A stretch of DNA of 64,000 nucleotides from Priestia megaterium NBRC 15308 = ATCC 14581 (GTDB lineage Bacteria > Bacillota > Bacilli > Bacillales > Bacillaceae_H): assembly GCF_000832985.1 (NCBI RefSeq), contig NZ_CP009920.1, positions 124,001 through 188,000 of the forward strand. Direction: 5' to 3'. The position numbers and the translations under genes are program-made. Every line of letters starts with the position of its first letter. Position 1 is the first letter of the stretch. Positions 28,011-37,473 of the stretch are shown one piece after another. Below the pieces are notes generated by a model that saw nothing but the letters and a program-made list of their open reading frames with translations, was not told the origin of the DNA and did no database searches.

Positions 28011-28562
28011 TTATATAGATAAAATAATTTCTTCCGCTATGGTATCTGCCGACTTTCCCTTTGTGTAGATCGTTTGCTTTGCCAATGTGCGATTGGATGG
28101 ATGTTTTACAAAATGTTTGTTAAGTTCAAAAATATCGTTGTCATCCGTTATTTGTTGCAATCTTTGATGCAATATCTGTATGGACTCTTCTCTGTCAGCA
28201 CTCGGAAGCAATAAAAACAGGGAGTCGTAAGGTTTTAACGTTTTTTCTACTAGTTGAAACAGCTTTATGTCTTCATAGACCGAGTGGCCGGCGCCAAAAT
28301 CAATGACCGCATGCTTGTACTCTTCTAGTATTCTTTTAACGGCATAGGCTTCAAACGGCTTCCAATAGGCGTACATGCCTTGAAATCCTTGTTTTTCTCC
28401 AATTTGTTGCTGTGTTTCTTTGCTGAATCCTATTTCCCGGTAGTAGGAAAATCGCACTTCATCCATTGAGCACTGAGGAATATTTAGTTTGGTTGCCACT
28501 TTTTCACCAACCGTCGTTTTTCCAGCGCACATAGGTCCAATGAGAATAATAGGGATTTGCAT
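28011..28562 (-). CDS. P-loop kinase, shikimate kinase-like
   Basis: 183 aa. Walker A GPMCAGKTT at residues ~9-17, SMDEVRFSYYREIGFSKE near 32 and a regular Rossmann-like kinase pattern. Shorter and divergent from AroK; probably an AAA/adenylate-kinase-like small-molecule kinase. 11 bp after the lipoprotein gene. Confidence 0.8.
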   Translation of the reverse strand: MQIPIILIGPMCAGKTTVGEKVATKLNIPQCSMDEVRFSYYREIGFSKETQQQIGEKQGFQGMYAYWKPFEAYAVKRILEEYKHAVIDFGAGHSVYEDIKLFQLVEKTLKPYDSLFLLLPSADREESIQILHQRLQQITDDNDIFELNKHFVKHPSNRTLAKQTIYTKGKSADTIAEEIILSI

Positions 28563-28573
28563 AGGCTCTCTCC

Positions 28574-29029
28574 TTATTTCACTTCCAGCACAAACGCGTA
28601 CAACGCATCTCCATTAGATACATTTTTTTGATTTTCATCCATCCACCATACCGAATATGAGTAGTAGTAAGTGCCTGTTTTTGAAGGTGCTTTCAGCTTA
28701 CTTTTCTTTAGTGGTACGTCTACTTCATTTTTGTTTTGTATTTGTACTATATGCCTCTCGTTAGGCTGCCGCTTATGTTTGATAGTAAGCGCTAGCGATT
28801 CATTTGCTTTAACTTCAATAGGCTTTTCTGTTTTTAATAATTCCAAAGGTCCTGCTTTATCCACACACGTGTTTTTCCAGCAGTAAGTGCCAGTTTTTAT
28901 TTCGTAAAGGTGGTCGTTTATTTCGAGATACACTTTTGGCGGGGATTCTTCAAGAAATCCACTGCTTGAACATCCCGTAATGCTTGCCATGATAAGTCCA
29001 AACGCGGTTATTTTCCATATTCTCATCAT
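28574..29029 (-). CDS. Lipoprotein of unknown function
   Basis: 151 aa with signal peptide ending in lipobox ITGC (Cys ~20). The mature part is beta-rich and contains a Cys pair in GTYCWKNTCVDKAG, possibly a disulphide outside the cell; C-terminal SVWWMDENQKNVSNGDALYAF. AAAGGTGATGAA before ATG. Probably co-transcribed with the two following genes. Confidence 0.82.
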   Translation of the reverse strand: MMRIWKITAFGLIMASITGCSSSGFLEESPPKVYLEINDHLYEIKTGTYCWKNTCVDKAGPLELLKTEKPIEVKANESLALTIKHKRQPNERHIVQIQNKNEVDVPLKKSKLKAPSKTGTYYYSYSVWWMDENQKNVSNGDALYAFVLEVK

Positions 29030-29241
29030 TTCATCACCTTTTTATTATTTCTTCATAGCTCTTTCATTTCCTGTTTCTTATTTTCTTCCTTCTTAAATTA
29101 CGAGACATATGTTAATCGTTTTATTTCGCTACACGTTTTTTAAAGAAATGGAATATGAATAACTAACTTATTTGCTAATAAGATAGTGAACGTATGGAGG
29201 CGCCAAACCGATACGACAAATGTATGTACAATGAAGAACGC

Positions 29242-29278
29242 AAAAAAGTGCTGCTCTTGACAAGAGCAGCACTTTTTT
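29242..29278 (-). terminator. Terminator of the ABC transporter/two-component locus
   Basis: AAAAAAGTGCTGCTCTTG and complement with a minimal loop; perfect 18-bp inverted repeat, T-rich on both strands. Confidence 0.9.
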
Positions 29279-29972
29279 AAACTTGCACGTTATTTGATTC
29301 TGCTAATTTTCCATCTTCCATCCACACAACGCGATCACACAAATCTAGCATTCTTTGGTCATGCGTAACCATTACAGCTGACTTGCCCCTTAGCTTCACT
29401 TCATCTGCAAGCATTTGCACGACCGCTCTTCCTCGCTCTGAATCCAAGCTTGCCGTCGGCTCGTCTGCAAAGATAATTTCAGGGTTATTCATCCACGCTC
29501 TTGCAATCGCTACCCGCTGGCGTTCTCCTCCCGATAAACTTTCAGGATAGTGATGCTTTCGATGAGCAAGCCCTAGTTTTTCAAGCAAATCATCCGCTCT
29601 TTTTTTGGCTTCTTTGTCTCGATTTCCTTCTAGTTCCGTGACAAGAAGCAGCTGATCGCGAACCGTTAAATACGGAATTAAATTAGCTGATTGAAAGATA
29701 AAGCCGATTTTTTTCAAACGGATGCTGTTCATTTGCGCTGAAGACATGTTATTAATCTCGTCTCCATCAATCATCACACGTCCGCCAGACGGTGAAAGCA
29801 GCGCGCCTGCAATGGATAAAAAGGTACTTTTCCCAGAACCGGAAGGACCGACAATAGCCACAAGCTCTCCCGCTTTTACACGCAGCGATAGATTATTTAA
29901 CACGACTACAGCGTTTTCTCCGTCTCCAAACGACTTGCTAACACTCTCTAAAACTAGTTTTTCTTCACTCAT
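29277..29972 (-). CDS. ABC transporter ATP-binding protein (MacB/LolD type)
   Basis: 231 aa. Walker A GPSGSGKST (~41-49), Q-loop, signature LSGGERQ, Walker B IIFADEPTASLD and switch His in TVMVTHD-like MVTHDQRML. Pairs with the permease whose stop codon overlaps its start by 1 bp. Confidence 0.94.
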   Translation of the reverse strand: MSEEKLVLESVSKSFGDGENAVVVLNNLSLRVKAGELVAIVGPSGSGKSTFLSIAGALLSPSGGRVMIDGDEINNMSSAQMNSIRLKKIGFIFQSANLIPYLTVRDQLLLVTELEGNRDKEAKKRADDLLEKLGLAHRKHHYPESLSGGERQRVAIARAWMNNPEIIFADEPTASLDSERGRAVVQMLADEVKLRGKSAVMVTHDQRMLDLCDRVVWMEDGKLAESNNVQV

Positions 29973-31057
29973 TACACAGCCCTCCCAATCGCTTCAACCG
30001 CATCTACTTTTGCTACGCGATACAGCGATAATAATGAACTCAGTACAGAAACAGCTACAAACAGCGCCGAACACCCTGCGATCAGCGACACGTCCAAGTG
30101 GAACGGCATGGAATCCGGTAAAATAGCAGCTACTCCGTATGTCAATCCAATACTGATAGCAAGACTGCATAATGTTAACACAACCACTTGAGATAAAATC
30201 GTGCGCGCTAAATAGCTTGTTTTTGCTCCTATCGCTTTTAACACGCCAAACTGATTCATTTTTTGAAGCGTCATCACGTAGAAAAAAACGGCTAATACAA
30301 AAGCTCCAATGATAAAAAGAAACGCGACCATCATTAAAAGAGAGCCTTGTTCTTCTTGATAGCCAGGAATTCCTTTTAACGCTTCATCTTTACTAATTAC
30401 ATTCACGTCAGCTTCTTTTTTGTGAAGATCCTGTGCCTGCTGGCTGTTCATATTTAATACAACCGCATTAAAAGCACCTGTGCTTTCAAGCGTAGTCCAT
30501 TCTTTCAAGTTAATATGAATGACGGGCGCGTGACTAAACGACTGATTTTTTGTAAAACCAACAATCCTAAAGCTTTTTCCTGAAGCCGTGTCTTTTATCA
30601 TATCACCTAGCTTTACTCCTTCTTCTTTTAGCGAAGAGTCCGCCACAGCTTCATGTTTCGCATCGTCCGTAATCATCTTCCCTTCTGTTACGTTCGGAGC
30701 TAAAAAGCCGCTTGTGCTTATGGCAAAAAACGAGGCGTCGATTTTTTTCTGTTTTCCTTCATTTATAATGGCTGTCATCGTGACACCAAGCGGCTCAGCA
30801 TTTTTCTTGCCGCTTAGTTGTTGAATATCCTCTGTTTTGTTTGTGGATAAAACAGAGCGCGTCAGGCGCTGATCCGCTTCTTTTTGAAGCACAAAGTAAT
30901 TTCCTTTCATTTCTTGAACAGCTGAAGCATTGTCAGAGGAAAGCCCCTTTGCTAAGCCTGATACAAAAAGCACAAGCCATACAATTAACACCATAATCAC
31001 GCCAATGAGTAAGTAGCGTAACTTCGCATGTTTCAATTCACGTAAAGCCAAAAACAT
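29972..31057 (-). CDS. ABC transporter permease (FtsX/MacB type)
   Basis: 361 aa. Helix ~15-35, a ~210-residue extracellular MacB-type domain, then three helices near the C-terminus (~238-262, ~285-310, ~325-345). It matches MacB-like exporters or lipid/lipoprotein or peptide mechanotransmission systems, driven by the adjacent ATPase. RBS AAAGGAGATGAAAGAAAC. ~70 bp downstream of the histidine kinase gene. Confidence 0.9.
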   Translation of the reverse strand: MFLALRELKHAKLRYLLIGVIMVLIVWLVLFVSGLAKGLSSDNASAVQEMKGNYFVLQKEADQRLTRSVLSTNKTEDIQQLSGKKNAEPLGVTMTAIINEGKQKKIDASFFAISTSGFLAPNVTEGKMITDDAKHEAVADSSLKEEGVKLGDMIKDTASGKSFRIVGFTKNQSFSHAPVIHINLKEWTTLESTGAFNAVVLNMNSQQAQDLHKKEADVNVISKDEALKGIPGYQEEQGSLLMMVAFLFIIGAFVLAVFFYVMTLQKMNQFGVLKAIGAKTSYLARTILSQVVVLTLCSLAISIGLTYGVAAILPDSMPFHLDVSLIAGCSALFVAVSVLSSLLSLYRVAKVDAVEAIGRAV

Positions 31058-31129
31058 GTTTCTTTCATCTCCTTTTTTAATTCTATTTAAAGTATAAAAA
31101 TAGAAAATGAATGGAAGATGAACGGCTCA

Positions 31130-32512
31130 TTACATTTTCGGAAGATAAACGTGAAAGGTGCTGCCTTTTCCTTTTTCGCTTTCAACGTGAATGGAACCTC
31201 CGTGCATTTTGACAATTTGCTTTACAATCGCTAAGCCAAGACCGCTGCTTCCTTCCGTCCGGCTTCTTGCTTTATCTTCTTTATAAAAACGATTAAAAAT
31301 ATGCGGGAGGCTTTCTTTTGACATGCCGATTCCCGTATCTTGAAATTCCACGTGGCAATGCGTGTCTTCCATACCAACGCGAAGAGACAGCGTTCCTCCT
31401 TCTTCCGTAAACTTTACGCTGTTTGTAATCAAATTTGTCCACACTTGATGAAGCAGTTTTTGATCGCCTGAAATCATCGTTGAAGGAAGATCCATTTCAA
31501 TGGCCAGCTCTTTTTCACGCCAGCTCCACTCCGTCATAAACAGCACTTGCTTGATTTGAGCTGCAACGTCAAACGTGCTTTTGTCGATATGCTCACTTTC
31601 TTTATCAAGTGAAGCAAGCGTAAGCAGCTGTTTGCTGAGTGACGACATGCGCCGGCTTTCTTCTTCAATAATAGACAGATACTCATTTCTCTGTTTATCT
31701 GAAAGATGAGCAGAACGGAGCGTTTTCGAAAACCCTTGAATGGACGCCAGCGGAGACTGAATTTCATGTGACACGTTGGATACAAATTCTTGGCGCATCT
31801 CTTCAAGCTGCTCTAAACTTTTAGCCATCTCGGAAAAATGTGAAGCAAGCGCGCCGATTTCGTCTCGGCGCTTTACGTACAGCTCGACGTTGTATTTTCC
31901 TTTTGCCACTTGTTTTGTCGCTTCGGTTAGCTTGACAATTGGTTTTACTAAATAACGCGTGCTAATAAGTACAAATAAAATACTTAATACAATCATCAGC
32001 AGTAAAATAATTGAGAAAAAAATGCGCATTTCCCCGAACTGCAGCTGAATATCAGGGCGGATAAACAGCGCTTGCTGCTTGTTACTTTCTCCTTTTAACG
32101 GCACGCCGATGGTATTGGCTAACACATTATCAAAAAACCCCGTCACAAACACCTGTGAAGGAAAGTTTGCAATTCCGTGATACATTTTGCCATCTAACAC
32201 TTGTTTGACGGCACTCTTTTCTAATCGCTGATTTCTAAACTCCCGTCCGTAAAACGTCTCATGTCGGGTGCTGTCCACTACATATATTTGATAGCCCAAT
32301 TTACTAATATGCTGTAAATAAGCTTGTTGATCCACGCCTCTATTGCTTTCGTAAAAGCTCGCAATGTCTTTTGCCATACGGGTAAGCTTTTGATCGTTAT
32401 AAGGTTTTAAGCTGTACTGATAATAAACGTTTGCTAGAATAAACGCGAGGAGACTGCTAAATACCATTACAGCAATGGTTGTCAGGACAATCCGCAAATA
32501 GAGCGTCTTCAT
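31130..32512 (-). CDS. Sensor histidine kinase (HisKA, OmpR partner)
   Basis: 460 aa. Membrane helices ~7-30 and ~164-185 enclose a ~130-residue extracellular sensor; HAMP 186-237; phosphoacceptor His249 in EFVSNVSHEIQSPL; HATPase_c with NSVKFTEEGG, DTGIGMSKE and GLGLAI. Overlaps the response regulator gene by 4 bp. Probably senses cell-envelope stress, by analogy with adjacent ABC systems. Confidence 0.94.
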   Translation of the reverse strand: MKTLYLRIVLTTIAVMVFSSLLAFILANVYYQYSLKPYNDQKLTRMAKDIASFYESNRGVDQQAYLQHISKLGYQIYVVDSTRHETFYGREFRNQRLEKSAVKQVLDGKMYHGIANFPSQVFVTGFFDNVLANTIGVPLKGESNKQQALFIRPDIQLQFGEMRIFFSIILLLMIVLSILFVLISTRYLVKPIVKLTEATKQVAKGKYNVELYVKRRDEIGALASHFSEMAKSLEQLEEMRQEFVSNVSHEIQSPLASIQGFSKTLRSAHLSDKQRNEYLSIIEEESRRMSSLSKQLLTLASLDKESEHIDKSTFDVAAQIKQVLFMTEWSWREKELAIEMDLPSTMISGDQKLLHQVWTNLITNSVKFTEEGGTLSLRVGMEDTHCHVEFQDTGIGMSKESLPHIFNRFYKEDKARSRTEGSSGLGLAIVKQIVKMHGGSIHVESEKGKGSTFHVYLPKM

Positions 32513-33183
32513 TTTGCGGTCACCTCAAGCTTATAGCCGACTCCTCGAACCGTCGTAATGACAAAATCATCGGTATGTTCAAACCTTTCGCGCAGCCTTT
32601 TCACGTGTACATCGATTGTGCGGTTATCTCCGTTAAAATCCGCTCCCCATATCAGATGAATTAATTCTTCTCTTGTGAAAATTCTTCCTGGATAGCTCGC
32701 AAGCTGAGCTAATAATTCAAATTCTTTCATTGGAAGAATTAACAGTCGCCCGCTGCAGTGCACTTCATAGCTTTTTCGGTCGATAGAGGTGTTGTTCAGC
32801 ACGATCATTTTTTCATTTACCACTTCGTACCGGCGAAGCAGTGCTTTGATTCGGAAAATCAATTCTTTTGGTTCAAACGGCTTTGTCACATAGTCATCTG
32901 TTCCTGCTAAAAAGCCTTTTTCTTTGTCTTCCAGCTGATCTTTTGCTGTTAATAAAATAATGGGAAAATCATAATAGCTGCGTATTTCTTCGCAAACTTC
33001 ATATCCGTCTTTATGAGGCATCATAATATCGACAACCGCTAAATGAATGTGCTGCTTAGCAAGCAGACCCGAAGCTTCCTCTCCGTCTTTTGCTTCATGA
33101 ACCACATAGCCTTCAAGCTGCAAATAGTGACGAACTAATTGCCGCATATGCTCATCGTCATCCGCCAGTAAAATGTGAATCAT
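32509..33183 (-). CDS. OmpR-family response regulator
   Basis: 224 aa from ATG 33183 with GGAG 11 bases upstream. Receiver with Asp8-9 acidic pocket, phospho-Asp52 (VVDIMMPHKDG), Lys in LLTAKDQ, and C-terminal winged helix (LIWGADFNGDNRTIDVHVKRLRERFE). First gene of the RR-HK-permease-ATPase operon. Confidence 0.94.
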   Translation of the reverse strand: MIHILLADDDEHMRQLVRHYLQLEGYVVHEAKDGEEASGLLAKQHIHLAVVDIMMPHKDGYEVCEEIRSYYDFPIILLTAKDQLEDKEKGFLAGTDDYVTKPFEPKELIFRIKALLRRYEVVNEKMIVLNNTSIDRKSYEVHCSGRLLILPMKEFELLAQLASYPGRIFTREELIHLIWGADFNGDNRTIDVHVKRLRERFEHTDDFVITTVRGVGYKLEVTAK

Positions 33184-33210
33184 TTCTTCTGCCACTCCTT
33201 TTATCAACCA

Positions 33211-33238
33211 TTTAAAATGGCGGCCTTTTGGCCGCCAT
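33211..33238 (-). terminator. Terminator of the PhzF/YunG genes
   Basis: ATGGCGGCC, TTTT loop, GGCCGCCAT followed on the - strand by TTTT. Confidence 0.85.
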
Positions 33239-33346
33239 CACTTATTCTTTCAGTATCTATCTGTTTACTAGTGTAACCAAACGCCGTGGTCCTATTGCGT
33301 TTTTATTAGGATAAGGACTTATTATGAACAGGAGATGAACGGCTTG

Positions 33347-34225
33347 TTACAAAATCCATTCACCGCGCGCAATCATCTCTACTTTTCCGCCTACTTGAAT
33401 GTGAAAAGCTTCTCCATCATAACTAGCTTTTACATACAGCAGTGAAGGTCTTCCTATTTCGTACCCTTGTTCTACACATATGTCAATAGCTTGCTGATTA
33501 AAATAACGGTATTTAACTAAATATGCTGCTAAACAGCCGTTGGCGCTGCCGGTTGCTGCATCTTCTGGCACGCCGTAGTAGTCGGCAAAATCTCGTACGT
33601 TTAAGTGGTGATCTTGGTGAAAAGTTTCCGGCGAAAAGACCATAATCGCTTTCGCTTCTGTATTTTCTATCAGTTTGAAATATTTTTCTTTGTCTACATT
33701 TATTTCTTTAGCTGCTTCTAATGATGTTAACGGGACAAGGATGACCGGCAGACCGGTGGATACTTCTTGAACGGGAAAACGCGTGTCGATATAAACTTCA
33801 TCAAGGTTTAACACGTCCGCCACTTGCTTTTTATCTAACACTTTCCCAAACGTCGGCTGACCTTGTGTCATCCATAGTACATCTATTTGTTCGTCATATG
33901 TAACGGGCGTAGGACCTGCTTTATAATGAAGAATAAGCTCCTCTGTATCTTTTTCTTTTAATTCTTCTCGGATAACATAAGCGGTACCGAGCGTCGGATG
34001 GCCTGCAAATGGCACTTCTTCATTAGGTGTAAAAATCCGCACGTTATATTCTCCTTTTGCAGAAGCAGACGTGATAAACGTCGTTTCAGAAAAATTAATT
34101 TCTTTAGCCATTTGCTGCATCTCTTTGTCTGAAAGTCTTCCTGCGTCTTTAAAAACAGCGAGCTGATTTCCCGTATATTTTCTCTGTGCAAATACATCAA
34201 CAATGGAATACTGAATACTTTTCAT
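33347..34225 (-). CDS. PhzF-family isomerase
   Basis: 292 aa. YSIVDVFAQRKYTGNQLAVF start, catalytic Glu in EINFSETTFI (~46), AGHPTLGTAYV and GSANGCLAAYLV of the two symmetric diaminopimelate-epimerase-like halves. Substrate unknown; PhzF proper acts in phenazine synthesis, which is not encoded here. AAGGAACACATAA before ATG; follows the YunG-like gene. Confidence 0.92.
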   Translation of the reverse strand: MKSIQYSIVDVFAQRKYTGNQLAVFKDAGRLSDKEMQQMAKEINFSETTFITSASAKGEYNVRIFTPNEEVPFAGHPTLGTAYVIREELKEKDTEELILHYKAGPTPVTYDEQIDVLWMTQGQPTFGKVLDKKQVADVLNLDEVYIDTRFPVQEVSTGLPVILVPLTSLEAAKEINVDKEKYFKLIENTEAKAIMVFSPETFHQDHHLNVRDFADYYGVPEDAATGSANGCLAAYLVKYRYFNQQAIDICVEQGYEIGRPSLLYVKASYDGEAFHIQVGGKVEMIARGEWIL

Positions 34226-34239
34226 TTATGTGTTCCTTT

Positions 34240-34584
34240 CTAAAGCAAATTTTCATGTATAAAATAGGTCATTACGTTTTTCTTTAAAGCCTCATATTGC
34301 TCTTTATTCGTATCCATAAACGCTTCTTCCCGACTGGATAAAATGTCTGCATAATGGAGAGGCTCGCGAAATTGTTCTTGTGTAAAATCATAGCGCTTTT
34401 CATCAAGCTGATTATAGAAATGCCATCCTTCTTTACACGGAGTTTTTAAAATATATCCTCCTTTGATATCTTGAACGACAAGAGCTGTCACGCCGCACTG
34501 TCCCTTAGAAGGATTGTCAGCCGTCCACTTCGTGCTTGAATGAATTGACCACGATTGGTGTAGGGCTTTCTTTAAATGATTCAC
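34240..34584 (-). CDS. YunG-like protein
   Basis: 114 aa. SWSIHSSTKWTADNPSKGQCGVTALVVQD is the hallmark of the YunG family, a small Bacillus family with no assigned function. The Ser-Lys-Gly-Gln-Cys-Gly stretch looks active-site-like (Cys31), and a His follows in EGWHFYNQL, but this is an inference. RBS AGGAGGTGCTTAAACGTG. Probably an operon with phzF. Confidence 0.82.
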   Translation of the reverse strand: MNHLKKALHQSWSIHSSTKWTADNPSKGQCGVTALVVQDIKGGYILKTPCKEGWHFYNQLDEKRYDFTQEQFREPLHYADILSSREEAFMDTNKEQYEALKKNVMTYFIHENLL

Positions 34585-34774
34585 GTTTAAGCACCTCCTT
34601 TTTCTTCAAATCTACCATATTCTTCTTTTTTATGAAACTTCTTGTTGAAAAACCCATAGCACAAATATTCTTACTTTAAAAATAATTTAAGGAAGAATAG
34701 AAAAATACTAGAAATAATGTATAATAATAGAGTCATTTTAGATGATAGATTATAACCAATGAAAGGTGTTTTAA

Positions 34775-35548
34775 ATGGAAGAACAAGCAGTAAATGAACT
34801 CATGCCTTTTGAAGAAGAGCATAAAGTAGTTCGAACAAATACGTCCTATTATGATTTGAAGTGGGGAAAAACAGCTAATCCAGCTAAAAACAACACGTGG
34901 AACTGGGCAGCCTTTTTTCTGACAAGCGCTTGGTTTGCATATCGAAAAATGTATAAGCACTTTTTTATTTTAACGCTTATTGAGGTAATTTGGTTTTCCC
35001 TTTTATGCTTTGTAGACATACCAGAGTGGTCCGATGCAATTGTGTTCGGCGGTGCTTCACTTATTACAGGGCTATGTGCCAATCGCTGGTATTATAAGCA
35101 CGTTAAAAACGTGTTAGCTCAAGCCGAAGCTCAGCGGGAGCAGCGGAAAGAAGCTTATCTGCAAATAAAAGGCGGCACTCACATCGGAATTGCTATTGGT
35201 TTAAGCAGCTTAGCGCTTGTGATTACTTTTGGAGTCGGAGCGGGATTATCACTTTTACCAACAAAAACGAATATTAAAGATGTAGTTCGCTACGGCGACG
35301 AAGCAATTACGCTTGAAACGTACAACGATCATCCAAAATGGACCTATATTAAAAAAGATGGCCGTCATCACGTTGTACAATTTACCGGCTACGATTATAC
35401 AGAAAAAGAACATGTACGCATTGTGTTTAACGTTTATTTGGATAAACAAATTTACGAGTGGGACAAAATTTACATCAACGGCAAAAAGTTAAATAAAAAA
35501 GATGCGGAAGACTATGAATACTGGATTGAAGACAGTTCAGCATATTAA
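34775..35548 (+). CDS. DUF2628-type membrane protein
   Basis: 257 aa. WNWAAFFLTSAWFAYRKMYKHF is the DUF2628 signature, followed by helices ~68-85 and ~90-105; a further helix ~137-160 leads to a C-terminal extracellular beta-rich domain (YGDEAITLETYNDHPKWTYIKKDGRHHVVQFTGYD). Function unknown. RBS AAAGGTGTTTTAA. Confidence 0.82.
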   Translation: MEEQAVNELMPFEEEHKVVRTNTSYYDLKWGKTANPAKNNTWNWAAFFLTSAWFAYRKMYKHFFILTLIEVIWFSLLCFVDIPEWSDAIVFGGASLITGLCANRWYYKHVKNVLAQAEAQREQRKEAYLQIKGGTHIGIAIGLSSLALVITFGVGAGLSLLPTKTNIKDVVRYGDEAITLETYNDHPKWTYIKKDGRHHVVQFTGYDYTEKEHVRIVFNVYLDKQIYEWDKIYINGKKLNKKDAEDYEYWIEDSSAY

Positions 35549-35559
35549 AAAGGTCAGCA

Positions 35560-35602
35560 AAAAAGAAAGGATGAGTGCTTGCTCTCCTTTCTTTTTTGTT
35601 TT
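35560..35602. terminator. Bidirectional terminator
   Basis: AAAAAAGAAAGGA ... TCCTTTCTTTTTT between convergent genes. Confidence 0.9.
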
Positions 35603-35605
35603 ATC

Positions 35606-36742
35606 TTAAATCGTCAAAGGCAGCTTCACCGTCACTACTGTCCCGTTCTCATCACTTTCAATCGCAAGCTTACCGTTATGCTCGTTGATGATCGTTTTAC
35701 AAATAGAAAGCCCTAACCCCATGCCTGTTCCATCTTTTGTTGAGAAAAATGGATTTCCTACTTTATTAATAATGGATAGCGGAATGCCAGAGCCGGTATC
35801 TTGAATGTCAATAATAGCCCAACCTTCCCATTCTTTAATAATAAGATTTACTTCCCCGCGTTTCTTTTTCTCCATTGCTTCAATGGCGTTTTTCAAAAGA
35901 TTCATAAACACTTGTCTCATTTGAGCAGGATCGATTGAGACAAGCGGAATGGCTCCTTCTATTCTTACGTTCATTTCGACATTATACAGCGCAGCTTCAC
36001 TTTTCAAGAAAGCAACGGTATCATGAATAACTTCTACAATCGATACGATTTCTTTTTTGGGCGCTGTTGGCTGCGTGACAAGCAAGAAGTTGTTAATAAG
36101 TTCATTCATACGATCCAGTTCATCAAGAACAATTTTTTGAAAAGGCTCCGCCTGTTCATTTTCATTAAATAGAAATTGAATAAAGCCGCGCACCGACTGC
36201 ATCGGGTTTCGAATCTCATGCGCTAACCCTGCTGCTAGCTGCCCTACGAGCGCCAGTTTATCAAGCTGCAGAATTTTCTCTTCAATTTTCGGCAAAACAG
36301 CCGCTTGATTTTTATAAATAATATGAGACAAAATACCAGCCAGCCGGTTTAACCCTTGAATTTCACTTTCGCTAAACTGATAAGGATCCGGATCGACCGC
36401 ACATAGGGTACCAAACATTCTCCCGTCTTCTAGCACAATAGGTGTTCCTAAATAAGAACCTACCCGGGCACCATCAATGATGGCTAAATTAGACGTTCTA
36501 ACATCGCGTTTTGTATTGGGAATAACAAGGGGTTCATCACATGTGACTAAGTTGCATACCGCAAGTTCTAACGGCAGCGTCAGTCCATCCTCTACAAGGC
36601 TTCCCCCTTCTTTATTAAAGGCTTTCATAACTGAAAATTGTTCGTCGAAAATCCCTACAAACAGCGTCCTGCTTCCGACTACTTCGCTAGCCATCTGCAA
36701 TACATCCCAAACGGCTTTTTCATTGATGTTCCTCTCTTCCAT
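35606..36742 (-). CDS. Cytosolic GAF-domain sensor histidine kinase
   Basis: 378 aa from ATG 36742 (AGGTGACTAAGGTA upstream). GAF domain ~10-145 (LELAVCNLVTCDEPLVIPN, SYLGTPIVLEDGRMFGTLCAVD), phosphoacceptor His175 in GLAHEIRNPMQSVRGF, HATPase_c with NAIEAMEKK, DTGSGIP and GMGLGLSI. No membrane segment. Its architecture resembles orphan sporulation-type kinases; no response regulator is adjacent. Confidence 0.92.
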   Translation of the reverse strand: MEERNINEKAVWDVLQMASEVVGSRTLFVGIFDEQFSVMKAFNKEGGSLVEDGLTLPLELAVCNLVTCDEPLVIPNTKRDVRTSNLAIIDGARVGSYLGTPIVLEDGRMFGTLCAVDPDPYQFSESEIQGLNRLAGILSHIIYKNQAAVLPKIEEKILQLDKLALVGQLAAGLAHEIRNPMQSVRGFIQFLFNENEQAEPFQKIVLDELDRMNELINNFLLVTQPTAPKKEIVSIVEVIHDTVAFLKSEAALYNVEMNVRIEGAIPLVSIDPAQMRQVFMNLLKNAIEAMEKKKRGEVNLIIKEWEGWAIIDIQDTGSGIPLSIINKVGNPFFSTKDGTGMGLGLSICKTIINEHNGKLAIESDENGTVVTVKLPLTI

Positions 36743-36822
36743 TACCTTAGTCACCTACTATTTAAATATAGACTGTTCTATTCTCTTATTCTCATTATAA
36801 ATTTTAAATCCGAAAACGTATA

Positions 36823-37395
36823 TCAAAATTTTAAGAACTCGTTTATTTCTTCTATTTCATCGTTAGGGTTAAGGGTAGCCAAGACTTGATGGTCCTCCCA
36901 TATGCCGTTAATATTTACATTTTTTCTAGCTATTCCTTCCCTATGAAACCCTGCTTTTTCAAGTACTCGCTGAGAAGGCATATTACGAGGCATGACACCG
37001 GCTTCAATGCGGTGAAGATTCAGCTCTTCGAACGCATAGCCAACAAGTGCTTTTACGGCTTCTGTTGCGTACCCTTTTCCATTATGATGCTGATCTAGAA
37101 AATAGCCGATAAACGCGCTTTGTAAAGATTCGCGCATCACTTGAAAAAGACTAATGGTGCCAATTAACTTATTATTCTCTTTTTGAAAAAGACCAAAATA
37201 GTATTCTTCATCGTTTTTCCTCTTCTCTTCGTGACGCTGAATTTTTTCTACTTGGCTCTCTAACGTATAAAAAGAGTCCTCTCGAACCATAGAAAACTGT
37301 TCAAAAAAGCCGCGATTGTCCTTTTGCAACTGAAGGCTGTCGTGCGCATCGCTGACAGTTAACGGGCGTAAATAAATAGCGTGACCCTCTATCAT
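36823..37395 (-). CDS. GNAT acetyltransferase (YjcK/RimJ type)
   Basis: 190 aa. YLRPLTVSDAHDSLQLQKDNRGFFEQFS start, DQHHNGKGYATEAVKALVGYAFEELNLHRIEAGVMPRN acetyl-CoA site and SQRVLEKAGFHREGIARKNVNINGIWEDH. Probably a ribosomal-protein-alanine acetyltransferase relative. ATG 37395 follows GGAGAGACATAGT; the longer frame runs through the terminator of the next gene. Confidence 0.9.
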   Translation of the reverse strand: MIEGHAIYLRPLTVSDAHDSLQLQKDNRGFFEQFSMVREDSFYTLESQVEKIQRHEEKRKNDEEYYFGLFQKENNKLIGTISLFQVMRESLQSAFIGYFLDQHHNGKGYATEAVKALVGYAFEELNLHRIEAGVMPRNMPSQRVLEKAGFHREGIARKNVNINGIWEDHQVLATLNPNDEIEEINEFLKF

Positions 37396-37430
37396 ACTAT
37401 GTCTCTCCTCTACTTCAAGAAATGTATGTA

Positions 37431-37461
37431 AAAAAAAGAAGGCTTTTTTAAAAACCTTCCA
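37431..37461 (-). terminator. Terminator of the FAD oxidoreductase gene
   Basis: GAAGG TTTTT/AAAAA CCTTC hairpin with an eight-T run on the - strand. Confidence 0.75.
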
Positions 37462-37473
37462 TTTTCTCACATA